Assembly (NCBI RefSeq): GCF_014205155.1
Contig: NZ_JACHMX010000001.1
Coordinates: 124,001-188,000 of the forward strand
DNA: 64,000 bases
Direction of reading: 5' to 3'
Source: Amycolatopsis umgeniensis
GTDB lineage: Bacteria > Actinomycetota > Actinomycetes > Mycobacteriales > Pseudonocardiaceae
Positions within the stretch are counted from its first letter, which is position 1. Every line of letters starts with the position of its first letter. The notes under the pieces were generated by a model, which was not told the DNA's origin, ran no database searches, and saw only the letters and a list, made by a program, of their open reading frames with translations. Both the position numbers and the translations under genes were made by a program. Below are positions 8,401 to 18,285 of this stretch, in pieces.

Positions 8401-10795
8401 ACTGGCTGACCGGGAGGCTCATGTCGATCTTGGTGGTCCCGGTCGACGCGGCGGGCAAGACCTTGCGGAACACCTCCGCCGGCGCGTGCACCCCGTTGCC
8501 CTTCGTGATCACCACGGTCACGTCATCCGAGGTGACCTTGCTCTTGACCACGTCGCCGGTCAGCTGAAGCTTGCCGCTCACCGGCACCATCACCTGTGAC
8601 GAGCGGCCGCCGAGCGTGAAGTCCGCCGACGCACGGAACACGGTGTTCGCCAACCCGTTCACGTCCGTACCGGCCGCCAGGTCGGTGTAGGCGATCGTCG
8701 GGTCCCACGCCACCGTGTCGTACTTTCCGTCCAGAATGGACTGTGTGCGGAAGTAGAGCGCGTCGCCCTTCTTCACCGCGATCGCCGACACGTTGGCCGG
8801 GGTGAACTCGGTGTGGTCGTCCGGGCCGATTCGTTGCGCCCAGAGTTCGGTGTCCTTGGCCTGGATGGTGACCCGCACCCCGTCGGCTTTGGTGTACGCG
8901 GCGCGCGCGGGCGAGGGGTCCACGGTCAGTTGCACCCGGCCGTCGACGCGGACGGTTCCGTCGAACGGCGCGACCCAGCGGCGCACCGAGTCCAGCAGCG
9001 GCGAGTTGTCGACCTGCTGGTTGAACTGGGCGGTCTGGTCACCGACGATCTCGCCGGTCACCGCGCCACCGCCGACCGGCACCGGGGTGCGGGCGGAATC
9101 CGCGCTGTAGGCGGGCTGCCCGTTGGCGTCCAGGTAGCCGAACAACACGCCACCGTTGTCGACCAGGTCGGTGATGCCGTCACCGTTGACGTCGCTGAAG
9201 AACCGATCCGACGTGGTCGTGGTCCCCACGAAATCCAGCTGCGCGGCGATAGCGGCGACGAACGCCTCGACGCCGATCGTGCCCGACAACGTCCGCTCGG
9301 TCGAGATCCCCGGGAGGTCGCGCAACCTGACCGGCGGGTCGCCGAACTTCGGTTCACCCCCAGGGGTGCTCAGATTGGGGCGGTAGTACACGTCGTTGTT
9401 CTTGCGGAAAACCTTGTCCGGCAGGTTGTCGCCGTTCACGTCCACGAGCGCCGACAGGCCGTCGGACTGGCCGGCGTTGAACCCGACCTTCAGCCCGACG
9501 CCGCCCTGCTTGACCGGCAGACCCTGCACGTTGTAGCCGGCGAACAAGTGCGCACCGAACCCGACGGAGGTGTTCGCCGAGATCGCACTCGCCTCGCCTT
9601 CACGGATGTTCACGCCCAGATCGTCATCCGGGACCGACCAGCCGGCGGCGTCGGCGAACCCGGTGTAGTTGCCCGCCTGGTCACGCACCTCGTCGAAATA
9701 GTCGAACGAGTGGGTGTTGAACAGCTTGTCGTCCTCACCGAACTGCGACACCGACGCCAGCAACGTTTTCGCGAACGCGCCTGCCCGGTAGTTCAGCTCG
9801 TAGGCCCGGATCAGCTGGTCGTCCAGTTTGACCTCGACCCGCCGCAGCAGGTCCGCGGTCACCTTCTTGAACCCGCCGCGAGCGTCGATCTGCACGTCGC
9901 CGCGGCGCGGCTCACCCCTGTCCCGGTCGCGAAAGAACGTCACCGAGTATTTGCCCTCGGTCGCACCGTGGCCGGTGTAGGTGATCCGCCGCGGATACAG
10001 GTTGCTCCCCGGCACCGTCGACTTCGCGGTGCCGCCGTCTTCCACCCGGGCGTAGTGGTAACGCATGACATTGTCGTTGGTGTCACGGACCTCGCGCGCC
10101 GCCCAGGTCGCCACCTGGCCCGAGGCATCGGTCAACGTGGTGTTCTCCGCACCGCCGAACACCGTGCGAGTTCCCGACTTGTCAGTGACCTCCCACCAGT
10201 AGTTCGCGGGCTTGTCCCCATGGCGCACGATCCGATCGAACCGGCTCTCCACCCTCGCGTGGAACACCTTTTCCGCCGTCCGGGCCTGCGGCGCACCTCG
10301 ATGGGCCACCGGCGACAACTGCTCACCAGCCAGCACATAGGTCTCGGTCTCCAGCCCGGCGTCAAAGCGCGGCACCCCCCAACGGGTGTCCACCGAAATG
10401 GACGGCATGGAGACGTCCCACCCGACGCCCAGCCAGCCGTTCGCACCCCCGGAGCTGTACGACACCGCCAGTTTCGGCTCCAGGCCGGCTCTCCCCTTCG
10501 GTACCTCCAGCGGGTACGACATACGGGCGTCGCCCATGGAATTCGCCGTCGGTGGCCCGATCAGGTTCACCCCGGCTCCCGGATCGGCCGCCTTGATGTC
10601 CTTGATCTGATTCGGGTCGAACGCCGTTCCCTCCGGATGCTCGGGAGCCGTCACCGCCCCACCCTCACCCGAAACCCGAACCGAAGCGGGCGGGCCCGCA
10701 CTCGGGACGGCCATCGCCACCAACGCCAGGAACAACACCATCACCACGGCCCTGTGACGATGACGAACAGGACGAGCCCACGCGAAGGCAGACAT
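2483..10795 (-). CDS. Giant secreted SpvB/FG-GAP/RHS-repeat protein with C-terminal toxin-like domain
   Basis: A 2770-residue protein starting MSAFAWARPVRHRHRA at 10795 behind AGAGGGGG. Order: Sec signal peptide (about 1-35); SpvB-like domain (about 70-300, with SYSSGGANGWLGVGWD); FG-GAP/VCBS calcium-loop repeats (DVNGDNLPDKV, DVNGDGITDLV, DINGDGLPDKV and others); a TcdB middle-like segment; many YD/RHS repeats; then the RHS core (YFHADHLGSSGYVTD to GLYYHGARYYNPR). This is a TcB-TcC-like cocoon in one chain. The last roughly 204 residues carry FQHVYW, DAHE and MDLHNNWIG, resembling DUF6973, a polymorphic-toxin tip. No TcA subunit or immunity gene is adjacent. The tip DNA (2483 to about 3060) is clearly AT-richer than the rest. 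Role inferred: contact-dependent or released antagonism. Confidence 0.92.
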   Translation of the reverse strand: MSAFAWARPVRHRHRAVVMVLFLALVAMAVPSAGPPASVRVSGEGGAVTAPEHPEGTAFDPNQIKDIKAADPGAGVNLIGPPTANSMGDARMSYPLEVPKGRAGLEPKLAVSYSSGGANGWLGVGWDVSMPSISVDTRWGVPRFDAGLETETYVLAGEQLSPVAHRGAPQARTAEKVFHARVESRFDRIVRHGDKPANYWWEVTDKSGTRTVFGGAENTTLTDASGQVATWAAREVRDTNDNVMRYHYARVEDGGTAKSTVPGSNLYPRRITYTGHGATEGKYSVTFFRDRDRGEPRRGDVQIDARGGFKKVTADLLRRVEVKLDDQLIRAYELNYRAGAFAKTLLASVSQFGEDDKLFNTHSFDYFDEVRDQAGNYTGFADAAGWSVPDDDLGVNIREGEASAISANTSVGFGAHLFAGYNVQGLPVKQGGVGLKVGFNAGQSDGLSALVDVNGDNLPDKVFRKNNDVYYRPNLSTPGGEPKFGDPPVRLRDLPGISTERTLSGTIGVEAFVAAIAAQLDFVGTTTTSDRFFSDVNGDGITDLVDNGGVLFGYLDANGQPAYSADSARTPVPVGGGAVTGEIVGDQTAQFNQQVDNSPLLDSVRRWVAPFDGTVRVDGRVQLTVDPSPARAAYTKADGVRVTIQAKDTELWAQRIGPDDHTEFTPANVSAIAVKKGDALYFRTQSILDGKYDTVAWDPTIAYTDLAAGTDVNGLANTVFRASADFTLGGRSSQVMVPVSGKLQLTGDVVKSKVTSDDVTVVITKGNGVHAPAEVFRKVLPAASTGTTKIDMSLPVSQFEKMSWHIKTDSAIDVSAVSWVPKAHYTEAPGVESLVDDKGQPSLVISPPFDVDMYPADTLAAPQQTYKVTKTGKLRVRPNVKLNFGFPGATKIAFTVKKRGGQLLGKRVVDIVNGQYGSPGQDLDVVVPVTQGDELYFDHSTTDSYLFGLVAEQSAKVTYDLSSPWPTFSPAPSAAHGSAQQGAFPQPYRGWGVIGYQANRDRATQPIKQAELAIDESFKNALPREPKEADIPGFAANPRITMPRLAIFAPNPAKGGWAAQDESSWFTATMATSSRLGADTIDVVTDADVAGDRTVMRRGVTGQVSGTLSAGPFGGTVVGGITAGSVDYVDLNGDRFPDVVGAKEIQFTDTNGGLGARRGTLGGNVRESDTLSGNVSYSSGSESATLASALGLAAPEAGSSNNTATSGSVQPALGIGGSLGGGESDTRVDLVDINGDGLPDKVFANGDAQLNLGYSFAAREPWSAGPINDASTRNLGVNLGFNVDNYGFAGGLSAELSTSFTNASMLDVNGDGLTDRVFTDGANPIKVAINTGTGFTAPTTFRGSFSDLAVDKNATLGAGVYFTFPVPTPIGTFVFNPGVNASTGIGRAEIGLRDINGDGLADHVKSTRDNELLVAVNKTGRTNLLRTVTRPLGGKIDLDYTRTGNTQAMPESHWVLSRTSVSDGHRGDGADTQLATYRYEQGKYDRLEREFHGFGKVVTEQRDPGTAEALYRSTTDEYRTDGPYTRGLLARTLSTDGAGRPFTETVNTYQLRDTAPGSVFVGLSRVDKRFYEGAEKPGKSTYTEMSYDDFGNLIRSFDAADEGAADDVETTYGYTASDPDCRTRNLVGTATSHKQRGTNGGAVSRHSESTVDCVTGAVRQVRAYLTDTISADTDLEYFPDGNLKAVTKPASKTGQRYRLEYGYDTVVGVHIESIVDSFGLRSGATHNLKYGQPDRTTDQNGQQVLRSYDSVGRLDTVTGPYEIGSGKATIDFDYHPEATVPYATTRHLDRDATGVREDTIDTVTFTDGLKRVLQTKKDASVANKPGDTPDQVMTVSGRTKFDFVGRVVEQYHPVTEPKGDGNTTFNAAFDTVAPTRTSFDVLDRTVKAVEPDDVTTTMAYGFGPDRAGVARFETIATDGNGKQKRSYTDLREKTTAVKEFNPAGGQPVIWTSYDHDALGQITTVVDDKNNTTRSEYDTLGRRTVLDSPDAGRTETRFDLAGNPTAKITASGKQVEYDYDHSRLKAVRYPTFPANNVTYLHGEPGAPDNAAGRITEIRDAAGTLTRGYGPLGETTRETRTIKIAGQADRGYTTGWRFDAFNRVLQMTYPDSEVLRYDYDAGGQVTRATGSKNGTDYIYLGRLDYDKFGQKVLQQAGNGVRTTYTYDQADRRLATLKSKTPGATEFQNLGYTYDNTGNITKLTNNTAQNPTIGGPSSQTFGYDDLYQLTSASGQYTTKNNQQDRYTLALGYDSIHNTTTKTQHHEITGTSTSSAQVASLNRGGGGSPASLGPLSVGPIEPVEDPANPAGVQDKTSYDYKYDYGSGKPHAPSKVGPITQVYDASGNLTDTVNAEAEGKRRQYVWDEENRLACNQDTVTATVPQTPAGCQAATVGYTYDAAGERVIKQGDGQSLYPNPGYSERDGVGFKHIFIGDSRLTTKTVAAAGPENVQSYFHADHLGSSGYVTDKQGNVTEHLEYMPFGETWVEERAGQSGTPYKFTGKELDEETGLYYHGARYYNPRTQLWASADPALPDYLDSNLAGGVDNPRNLATHTYAHNNPVKLTDPTGKSPTERTPGVGVLDDDEMARVRSQFSQLPSDNAGAKTKYFIFPVTQAESDLIGKLKPWEKIKFRELKSEAQTTAAILFGRIANEDGKYGTADGTIGNAFQHVYWSALLTVYFGPTRAKEFTDAHEATSDNHGKYWLELMDLHNNWIGRTIGVNFKPSDFENSPHYEGAPSRYKLLIDSVMHAINIGRAVMLNPQGDWLQWTGTKP

Positions 10796-10957
10796 GCCCT
10801 CGACCCCCTCTGGATCAATGGATTCGGTGACGAAGAAATTGGTTCGAATAGCCGAAAAGAATTAGTGCGTTCGGTCGAACTCCCTGCCGGGCACAACCCC
10901 GGCAAAAAGATGAGACGTCGATCCCCGGTGACGCTATCGGCGGGTCATTAAATTTCG

Positions 10958-11917
10958 ATGAAATGCCCGTACTTGTGCGATGTGCCCTACCTAGGGAGCG
11001 CTGGGCCGGTGCCCGGAACCTGCCATGAGCCTGCAAGGTCGGGCTTCTACGTTCAGTTCTGGCTGCCTCACGCGGCCACGGACTCTCTCCTGGCCAAGGC
11101 GGCCGCGAAGGAGAGCTTCGACCTCATCATGGATTTGGCCGCACCGCTCCCGATCACGGTGATCAGTGACCTGCTCGGGATCCCGGACACCGACCGGTCG
11201 GCCTTCACCGAGTACGGCACTTTGATCGGCGAAGGCCTCAGCGGTGTGCACTCGGTCCGTCAAGCCGAACGGCTGATCGCAGTCGGCGAGGACCTGGTCA
11301 CGATGTTCGACCGGCTGCTTCACGAGCGGACGGCGGTTCCCGGCGATGATGTGATCAGCGATCTCGCGGTCGCCGCCGGGCAGGAAAGGATGACCGCGCG
11401 GGAGCTGCACGGCACCGCGTTGCTGTTGCTGATCGCCGGGTTCGAGACGACGGTCAACCTGATCGGCAACGGCGTGCGGGCGCTGTTGGATCACCCAGGA
11501 CAGTGGGATCTACTGTGCTCCGATCCGGGCTTCGCCACCGCCGCGGTGGAAGAAGTACTCCGCTACGACCCTCCGGTGCAGGCTTCTCTGAGGATCGCGC
11601 ACACCGAGGTGGAGCTGGCCGGGCGAACGATCAGACCGGGCGGGTTCGTCGCAGTGCTCCTGGCCGCGGCCAACCGCGATCCAGAGGTGTACGAAAGGCC
11701 GGGCGACTTCGACATCACCCGCTCCGGTGGACCGGACCATCTGGCGTTCTCCAGCGGAATTCACTACTGCCTCGGCGCCAGGCTGGCACGCGTCGAAGGC
11801 GAAATCGTCTTTCGCACCCTGGCAGAACGAATGCCGCTCCTCCGTCAGGCAGGCCCGCTGCGACGCCGGGAGGGCAGCTCCATCCGAGGCCTGAGCCAGT
11901 TCCCGGTGACGTTCTGA
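10958..11917 (+). pseudogene. Cytochrome P450 lacking its N-terminal third
   Basis: The frame encodes 319 residues, but actinobacterial P450s are about 400. P450 similarity begins near residue 38 (ATDSLLAKAAAKESFDL); the preceding residues (MKCPYLCDVPYLG onward) look unrelated. The I-helix oxygen motif (LLIAGFETT), the ExxR pair (EEVLRYDPP) and the heme loop (FSSGIHYCLGARLAR) are intact. The missing part would hold the B, B-prime and C helices, including the C-helix WxxxR heme contact, so function is unlikely. The truncation point sits beside the divergent RHS gene, whose arrival could have removed the 5' end. A frameshift assembly error is less likely, because no upstream frame supplies the missing region. 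Confidence 0.8.
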
Positions 11918-11933
11918 GGAGATCGCGACGACG

Positions 11934-12794
11934 CTATTTCCGCTCGTCTCCGGCGATGCTGAGGAACCTGGCGATCGAAGGCGACCGGCTCCCCGTGCGC
12001 CAGAGCGCCAGGGTCCGGTACGGCGTCACGTCACCGACCGGCCGGTAGACGACGTCCGGGCGGACGTTCACCGCGGCCAGCGAGGCAGGCACCAAGGCAA
12101 CGGCCTGCCCGAGGGAGACCACGTCCAGCAGCTGGGCGGTGTCGCGCACGACCGGCCCGTCGGACCGGCGATCGGGGTGGCCCAGCCAGTGGCCGCGCTC
12201 GACGACCCGCGAATCCGCCCATCTCGGGGCGGGTTCGGTGATCAGATCGGCGACGCTGAGCGCATCGCGACCGGCGAGCTCGTGATCGGCTGCGAGCGCG
12301 GCGACGCGCGGTTCGGTTGTCAGGAGTTCGGTATCGAGCCCGTCGCCGTCCACGCAGGCGGCGATCGCCAGATCGGCGCGCCCGTCACGGACCAGCTCGG
12401 CCTGTTCACCGAACCCGCTCACCACCACGCGGATCTCCGCCGCTGCCGGATCCTCCCGGAAGCGTTCGCGAACGCGATGCAGCAGCCGGGTGGCCACTCC
12501 GGGTTTGGCGGTCACCACGAGCACGTTCCCGCCCTGCCGCGTCCGGCGAACGGCGACGTCCAGGGCGGCGAAGACCTTGGCCGACTCGGCGAAAAGGGTC
12601 TCCCCGGCGGATGTCAGCGCCAACCGGCGCCCGGTGCGGTCGAACAGTTCCACGCCGATCCGGCGTTCGAGCCCGCGGATGGCCCGCGACAACGGCGGTT
12701 GCGCGATACCGAGCCGCTCGGCCGCGCGGGTGATGTTCAGGTCTTCGGCGACGGCGCGGAAGTAGCGCAGTTCGCGGATCTCCGGATCCGGCAT
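11934..12794 (-). CDS. LysR-family transcriptional regulator
   Basis: A 286-residue protein starting MPDPEIRELRYFRAVAEDLN at 12794; the frame extends upstream over 31 residues that do not look LysR-like. Residues 5-64 form the winged HTH (NITRAAERLGIAQPPLSRAI), followed by the usual linker helix and a two-lobed effector-binding domain. It is divergent from an SDR gene with about 71 bp between the starts, the classic arrangement in which a LysR protein controls its neighbour and itself. The effector is unknown; the SDR substrate is the likely candidate. Confidence 0.9.
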   Translation of the reverse strand: MPDPEIRELRYFRAVAEDLNITRAAERLGIAQPPLSRAIRGLERRIGVELFDRTGRRLALTSAGETLFAESAKVFAALDVAVRRTRQGGNVLVVTAKPGVATRLLHRVRERFREDPAAAEIRVVVSGFGEQAELVRDGRADLAIAACVDGDGLDTELLTTEPRVAALAADHELAGRDALSVADLITEPAPRWADSRVVERGHWLGHPDRRSDGPVVRDTAQLLDVVSLGQAVALVPASLAAVNVRPDVVYRPVGDVTPYRTLALWRTGSRSPSIARFLSIAGDERK

Positions 12795-12865
12795 ACCGCC
12801 AGGGTATGGCCAGCACACCGGATCGGTGCTTCCTTCCGGGCACGAGGTCGGCTGGAGTGGGCGGT

Positions 12866-13594
12866 ATGCACCCCCACGAAGTCGCACTCGTCACCGGCGG
12901 CGGCAAAGGCATCGGCAAGGAAATCGTCCGGCGACTGGCCGCGCGCGGGCTCACCGTCTACCTCGGCGCGCGGGATCCGGACCGGGGCGTCACGACCGGA
13001 CCGGGCGTCCGGCCCATCCGGCTCGACGTCACCGATGAAGCGTCCGTGGCGGCGGCGGTCGAGACGATCGAGGCCGAGACCGGCAGGCTGGACGTCCTGG
13101 TCAACAACGCCGGCATCACCAGCGACTGGGGTCTGCGCACCACCGACTTCACCGCCGCGCACCTGCGCGAAGTGTACGCGGTCAACGTTTTCGGTGTCGT
13201 CACGATGATCTCGGCCTGTGTGCCCTTGCTCCGACGCTCCCCCAATCCACGCGTGGTCAACCTCTCGAGCGGGCTCGCCTCCCTAACCTTGCTGAGCGAC
13301 CCGGAGATTTCCCTACCCACCGAAGGATTCCTCGCCTACAGCTCGTCCAAGGCCGCACTCAACGCCTTGACCCTGCTGTACGCCGAAACCCTCCGTGCCG
13401 ACGGCATCAAGGTCAACGCCGTCAGCCCCGGCATGGTGCCGACCGATCAGAACGCCGGGGCCCCTTTCCCGCGCGGGCACCGCACCGTGGCCGAGGGCGC
13501 GGCCGTTCCGGTCCTGCTCGCGACGATCCCCGCGGACGGCCCGACCGGCGTCTTCCGCGGACCGGATTCGCTCGAGGACGTCATCCCCTGGTGA
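12866..13594 (+). CDS. Short-chain dehydrogenase/reductase
   Basis: A 242-residue protein starting MHPHEVALVTGGGKGIGKEI, with CTGGAGTGG upstream. The classical SDR pattern is complete: cofactor loop TGGGKGIG (about 10-17), NNAG (about 84-87), catalytic Ser in NLSSG, and the YxxxK pair in AYSSSKAAL, then the SPGMVPTD region after the active site. The Arg in LGARD after beta-2 suggests NADP(H) preference, which is inference. Its substrate is unknown. It is divergent from the LysR gene and probably regulated by it. Confidence 0.92.
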   Translation: MHPHEVALVTGGGKGIGKEIVRRLAARGLTVYLGARDPDRGVTTGPGVRPIRLDVTDEASVAAAVETIEAETGRLDVLVNNAGITSDWGLRTTDFTAAHLREVYAVNVFGVVTMISACVPLLRRSPNPRVVNLSSGLASLTLLSDPEISLPTEGFLAYSSSKAALNALTLLYAETLRADGIKVNAVSPGMVPTDQNAGAPFPRGHRTVAEGAAVPVLLATIPADGPTGVFRGPDSLEDVIPW

Positions 13595-13718
13595 TCCGGT
13601 GGGCGTTCGGGACCCGGAACGGCCGGTCGCGGAAATAGCGGACTGTCGCGTCCGCGGGTAGTCGCCCCTTCGAGAAATTTCGTGCTGTCCCACCAGCCGT
13701 CCTTCGCCTCACCCTTCG

Positions 13719-13741
13719 TTGGTATGCCGATTCAGTACCAA
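13719..13741. promoter_or_regulatory. Possible operator upstream of the secreted protease
   Basis: Within the 259-base gap 13595-13853, TTGGTA and TACCAA form a 6-bp inverted repeat around an 11-base spacer. About 110 bases separate it from the protease start. A second, weaker repeat (GTGT/ACAC around TGATCGATCTG) lies near 13780. No binding protein can be named. Confidence 0.3.
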
Positions 13742-13853
13742 TGGGGGGTGCCGGATACTTTACAGGGCACTACGGTCGGGTGTTGATCGATCTGACACCA
13801 CTGAATCCCGTCCCATGCTGGACTCCCCTTTCGCTTCAGGAGGCCGAAAAATC

Positions 13854-14633
13854 ATGTGGATCCGACGTATGTCCATGATCGCCGCCGCCCTCTTTGCCGG
13901 GTCGCTCTTCGCCGGGCCCGCGGCTGTGGCCGAATCACCGGCCGGGCCGCCGATCGAACCTTTCATCATCGGCGGCAAGGTCGTCACCACTCCTTACTCG
14001 TTCTTCGCGTCGCTGCAACGCAATGGCCGTCATTTCTGTGGGGCGTCACTGATCGCCCCGCAGTGGCTCGTCACGGCGAAGCACTGCGTCCAGGGCTCCA
14101 CTGGTGGCGGCTTCTCCGCACGGATCGGCTCGGTCAACACCGGATTCGGCGGAGAGCTCATCACCGCGGCGAGCGCGACCCTCGGCGCGAACGACATCGC
14201 CGTGGTGAAGCTCTCGAGAGCAGCCACTTCCGCGCCGATCAAGATCGCGGCGTCCAGCCCGGCCGTCGGCACCGTCAACAAGCTGATCGGACACGGCCAG
14301 ACGTGCGGCACCCCCGGTTGCAGTGGCTCCTCGCCACAGCTTCGCGAGGTGGACACCACTACCGTCGCGGACTCGAGGTGTACCGCCGATTTCAAGCGAG
14401 GCAAGGAGATCTGCTTCCAGGGCGCACCTGGAACCAGCGCCTGCTACGGCGATTCCGGTGGACCGTCCATTTTGAACGGTGAACTGACCGGCGCCACCAG
14501 CCGATCCGGCAACAACAGCAGCAACTGCCTCAACGGTCCCGGAATCTACAACAGTGTTCCCGGCTACCGGGCCTGGATCAACCAGGTCACGGGCGGTGCG
14601 GTGACCGCCTGGGAGGCGACGTCGTCTCGATAA
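13854..14633 (+). CDS. Secreted trypsin-like serine protease (S1)
   Basis: A 259-residue protein starting MWIRRMSMIAAALF at 13854 behind a strong AGGAGG; upstream in-frame codons lack a ribosome binding site. A signal peptide ends near PAAVAESPAG, and a short propeptide leads to IIGGKVVTTPYS, where zymogen cleavage should give the N-terminal Ile. The catalytic triad is present: His in TAKHC, Asp in GANDIAVVKL, Ser in GDSGGP. Six or more cysteines suggest disulfides. The protein is extracellular. A second S1 protease lies 3.6 kb away at 18286. Regulation is not evident beyond possible operators in the upstream gap. Confidence 0.92.
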   Translation: MWIRRMSMIAAALFAGSLFAGPAAVAESPAGPPIEPFIIGGKVVTTPYSFFASLQRNGRHFCGASLIAPQWLVTAKHCVQGSTGGGFSARIGSVNTGFGGELITAASATLGANDIAVVKLSRAATSAPIKIAASSPAVGTVNKLIGHGQTCGTPGCSGSSPQLREVDTTTVADSRCTADFKRGKEICFQGAPGTSACYGDSGGPSILNGELTGATSRSGNNSSNCLNGPGIYNSVPGYRAWINQVTGGAVTAWEATSSR

Positions 14634-14962
14634 TCCTCCGCTTGAGCCTTCACCTCAGGTATTCCGCGGACACCTAGCCCTGCGGCGCCAGTGCGCCTTG
14701 GCCACCAAGGCCTCGGCGCACTGGCGCCTGCCCGGATCGCGGCATGGAGGACGCCTGACAACGTGCCGGTGATCACCACGCCCAGGAACAGGTTCCCGGC
14801 GGCCGTCGCGAATCTGGCGCCCCGATCGGCGTCGATGCCCAACGGGATGATCACGGTGATCGCCGTGAGGAGCAGCATGATCGACACGAAGAAGGACCTC
14901 GCGCGCGGTGTCCCGATCAAGAGGACATGCAGCAGCCCGGTCGCGGCCATCGCGGCGCTCAC
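14564..14962 (-). pseudogene. Remnant of a small membrane protein (DUF6069-like)
   Basis: A 132-codon frame from a GTG at 14962. Its first 75 residues hold two convincing membrane helices (RSFFVSIMLLLTAITVIIPLG and FLGVVITGTLSGVL) resembling the C-terminal half of DUF6069 proteins. The N-terminal half is missing, with an in-frame stop just upstream. The remaining 55 residues read through a terminator and into the antisense of the protease 3' end. I take it as a decayed gene. Confidence 0.4.
14684..14728. terminator. Hairpin terminator after the protease
   Basis: A perfect 14-bp inverted repeat (arms 14684-14697 and 14715-14728, arm GGCGCCAGTGCGCC) around a 17-base loop. Further pairing of GGCC within the loop is possible. 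It lies about 50 bases after the protease stop. Confidence 0.7.
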
Positions 14963-15020
14963 CGAAGCACTGTTCCTGCGGGACTACGGTGGCGGGTCAG
15001 AGCAGTCGTGAGAGCGTCGG

Positions 15021-15122
15021 CTAGCCGTCGTCATCGAGGAGCCTGGCGAGGACCCGTTCGAGTGCCAGGCCGATGGCATCGAGCTCGGCGTCGGTGAGCG
15101 CGCCACGGCCGGGTTCGAGCCG
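15021..15122 (-). pseudogene. Short C-terminal gene fragment
   Basis: Directly downstream of the DMT transporter, a minus-strand frame ending at a TAG (15021-15023) reads LEPGRGALTDAELDAIGLAL and continues to a DDDG end. It has good codon use and resembles the last helix of a MarR-type regulator. No start or N-terminal part is present, so it is probably a deletion remnant. The family is a guess. Confidence 0.25.
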
Positions 15123-15977
15123 CTACCGGTACGCCCTTTCTGCCGTACGGACGGGTTCCGTGGCCTGCGTGGCGTAGTGGGCGGTGACGATCGCGCCGGA
15201 CATCGCCAGGATCAGGCCCGCGACCGTGAAGGTGGTGAAGCCGTCGCGGACGCGGTCGTCGAGGAAGACCAAGCCGATGACCGAGGACAACGCCGTGTTC
15301 GTGGTGAACATGATCGCGTTGACCGCCGTCGCGCCGCCCTTCTGCAAGGCCAGGGCGAACGCGACCGCGGCGGCGAGACCGTTCAGGATCATCGCCCACA
15401 CAGCCGGTTCCGCCAGGATGGCCCAGCCCGATGACGGCAGCTCGAGGGTGCGTGCCGAGACACCGACCACGCTGAAGCCGACGCCTGTCGCGAAGCCGAG
15501 CACCTGCGCGGCCCAAGGGCGGTCGAATCGCCGGAAGTACCAAGCGATCGCCCCCACGACCAAGGCCATCGCGGGCAGCACCCAGCGCCAGGCCGACGGG
15601 AGCACCTTGGCCGGGCCCGGCTGCGCCGACAGGCCCAGCAAGACCAGACCGACCGCCCCCACTCCCAGCGCGGCCCAGCCCTGCGCGGCCAGGCGGGTGC
15701 CCATGAACGCGGAGATCGTGGCCGTCACGCCGACGCTGAACGCCAGCACCGACTGGACGAGGAACAGCGGCAGCCGCTGCAACGCGGCCGCCGCGCAGGC
15801 GAAACCGACCAGGTCGACGCCGATGCCCAGGAAGTAGATCCATTGGCGCCGCACGTGCACCAGGTCCAGCGCGCTGCCACCGTAAGCGCCCGCGCGGCGG
15901 ACACCGATCGACTCCAGCACCGAGCCGCTACCCGAGGCCAGCGCCGCCAGCAGCGCGAGGATGTATCCGACGATCAC
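15123..15977 (-). CDS. DMT-superfamily (EamA/NIPA-like) integral membrane protein
   Basis: A 284-residue protein from a GTG at 15977 (VIVGYILALLAALASGSGSV). It has about nine hydrophobic helices, including VDLVGFACAAAAL, FLVQSVLAFSVGVTATISAF and a C-terminal VAGLILAMSGAIVTAHYA. Small-residue helices such as ALASGSGSVLESIG at the N-terminus fit the drug/metabolite transporter superfamily, in particular the actinobacterial branch related to NIPA magnesium transporters. The solute is unknown. It is transcribed away from the MFS gene at 16104, with 126 bases between the starts. Confidence 0.82.
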   Translation of the reverse strand: MIVGYILALLAALASGSGSVLESIGVRRAGAYGGSALDLVHVRRQWIYFLGIGVDLVGFACAAAALQRLPLFLVQSVLAFSVGVTATISAFMGTRLAAQGWAALGVGAVGLVLLGLSAQPGPAKVLPSAWRWVLPAMALVVGAIAWYFRRFDRPWAAQVLGFATGVGFSVVGVSARTLELPSSGWAILAEPAVWAMILNGLAAAVAFALALQKGGATAVNAIMFTTNTALSSVIGLVFLDDRVRDGFTTFTVAGLILAMSGAIVTAHYATQATEPVRTAERAYR

Positions 15978-16088
15978 TCCCGCAGTCTGTCAGCCATGCC
16001 CCGGCGCGCTGACCAGCACCAGTCTTACCGGATCGGGTGATCATCGAAATGCGCCGTCCCCCGCGCCTGTCTTACGTTGGCTTCCTGA

Positions 16089-18149
<2,061 letters not shown>

Positions 18150-18285
18150 GCCGGGTAGCGCGGGCACCACCTCCCGGAGTCGGGCTGTCCTCACCACGAA
18201 CCGGCGGGCTGGCCCGATGGTTCACGACGCCACGGACGGCGATGATCAACTCGATCGATCCGAAGTCGCCGAACGAAGGAAAAGT

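Noticed and set aside
8813..10951. Plus-strand open frame of about 712 codons opposite the RHS N-terminus
   Set aside because: Same cause; composition is typical of an antisense frame and the minus strand has clear domains.
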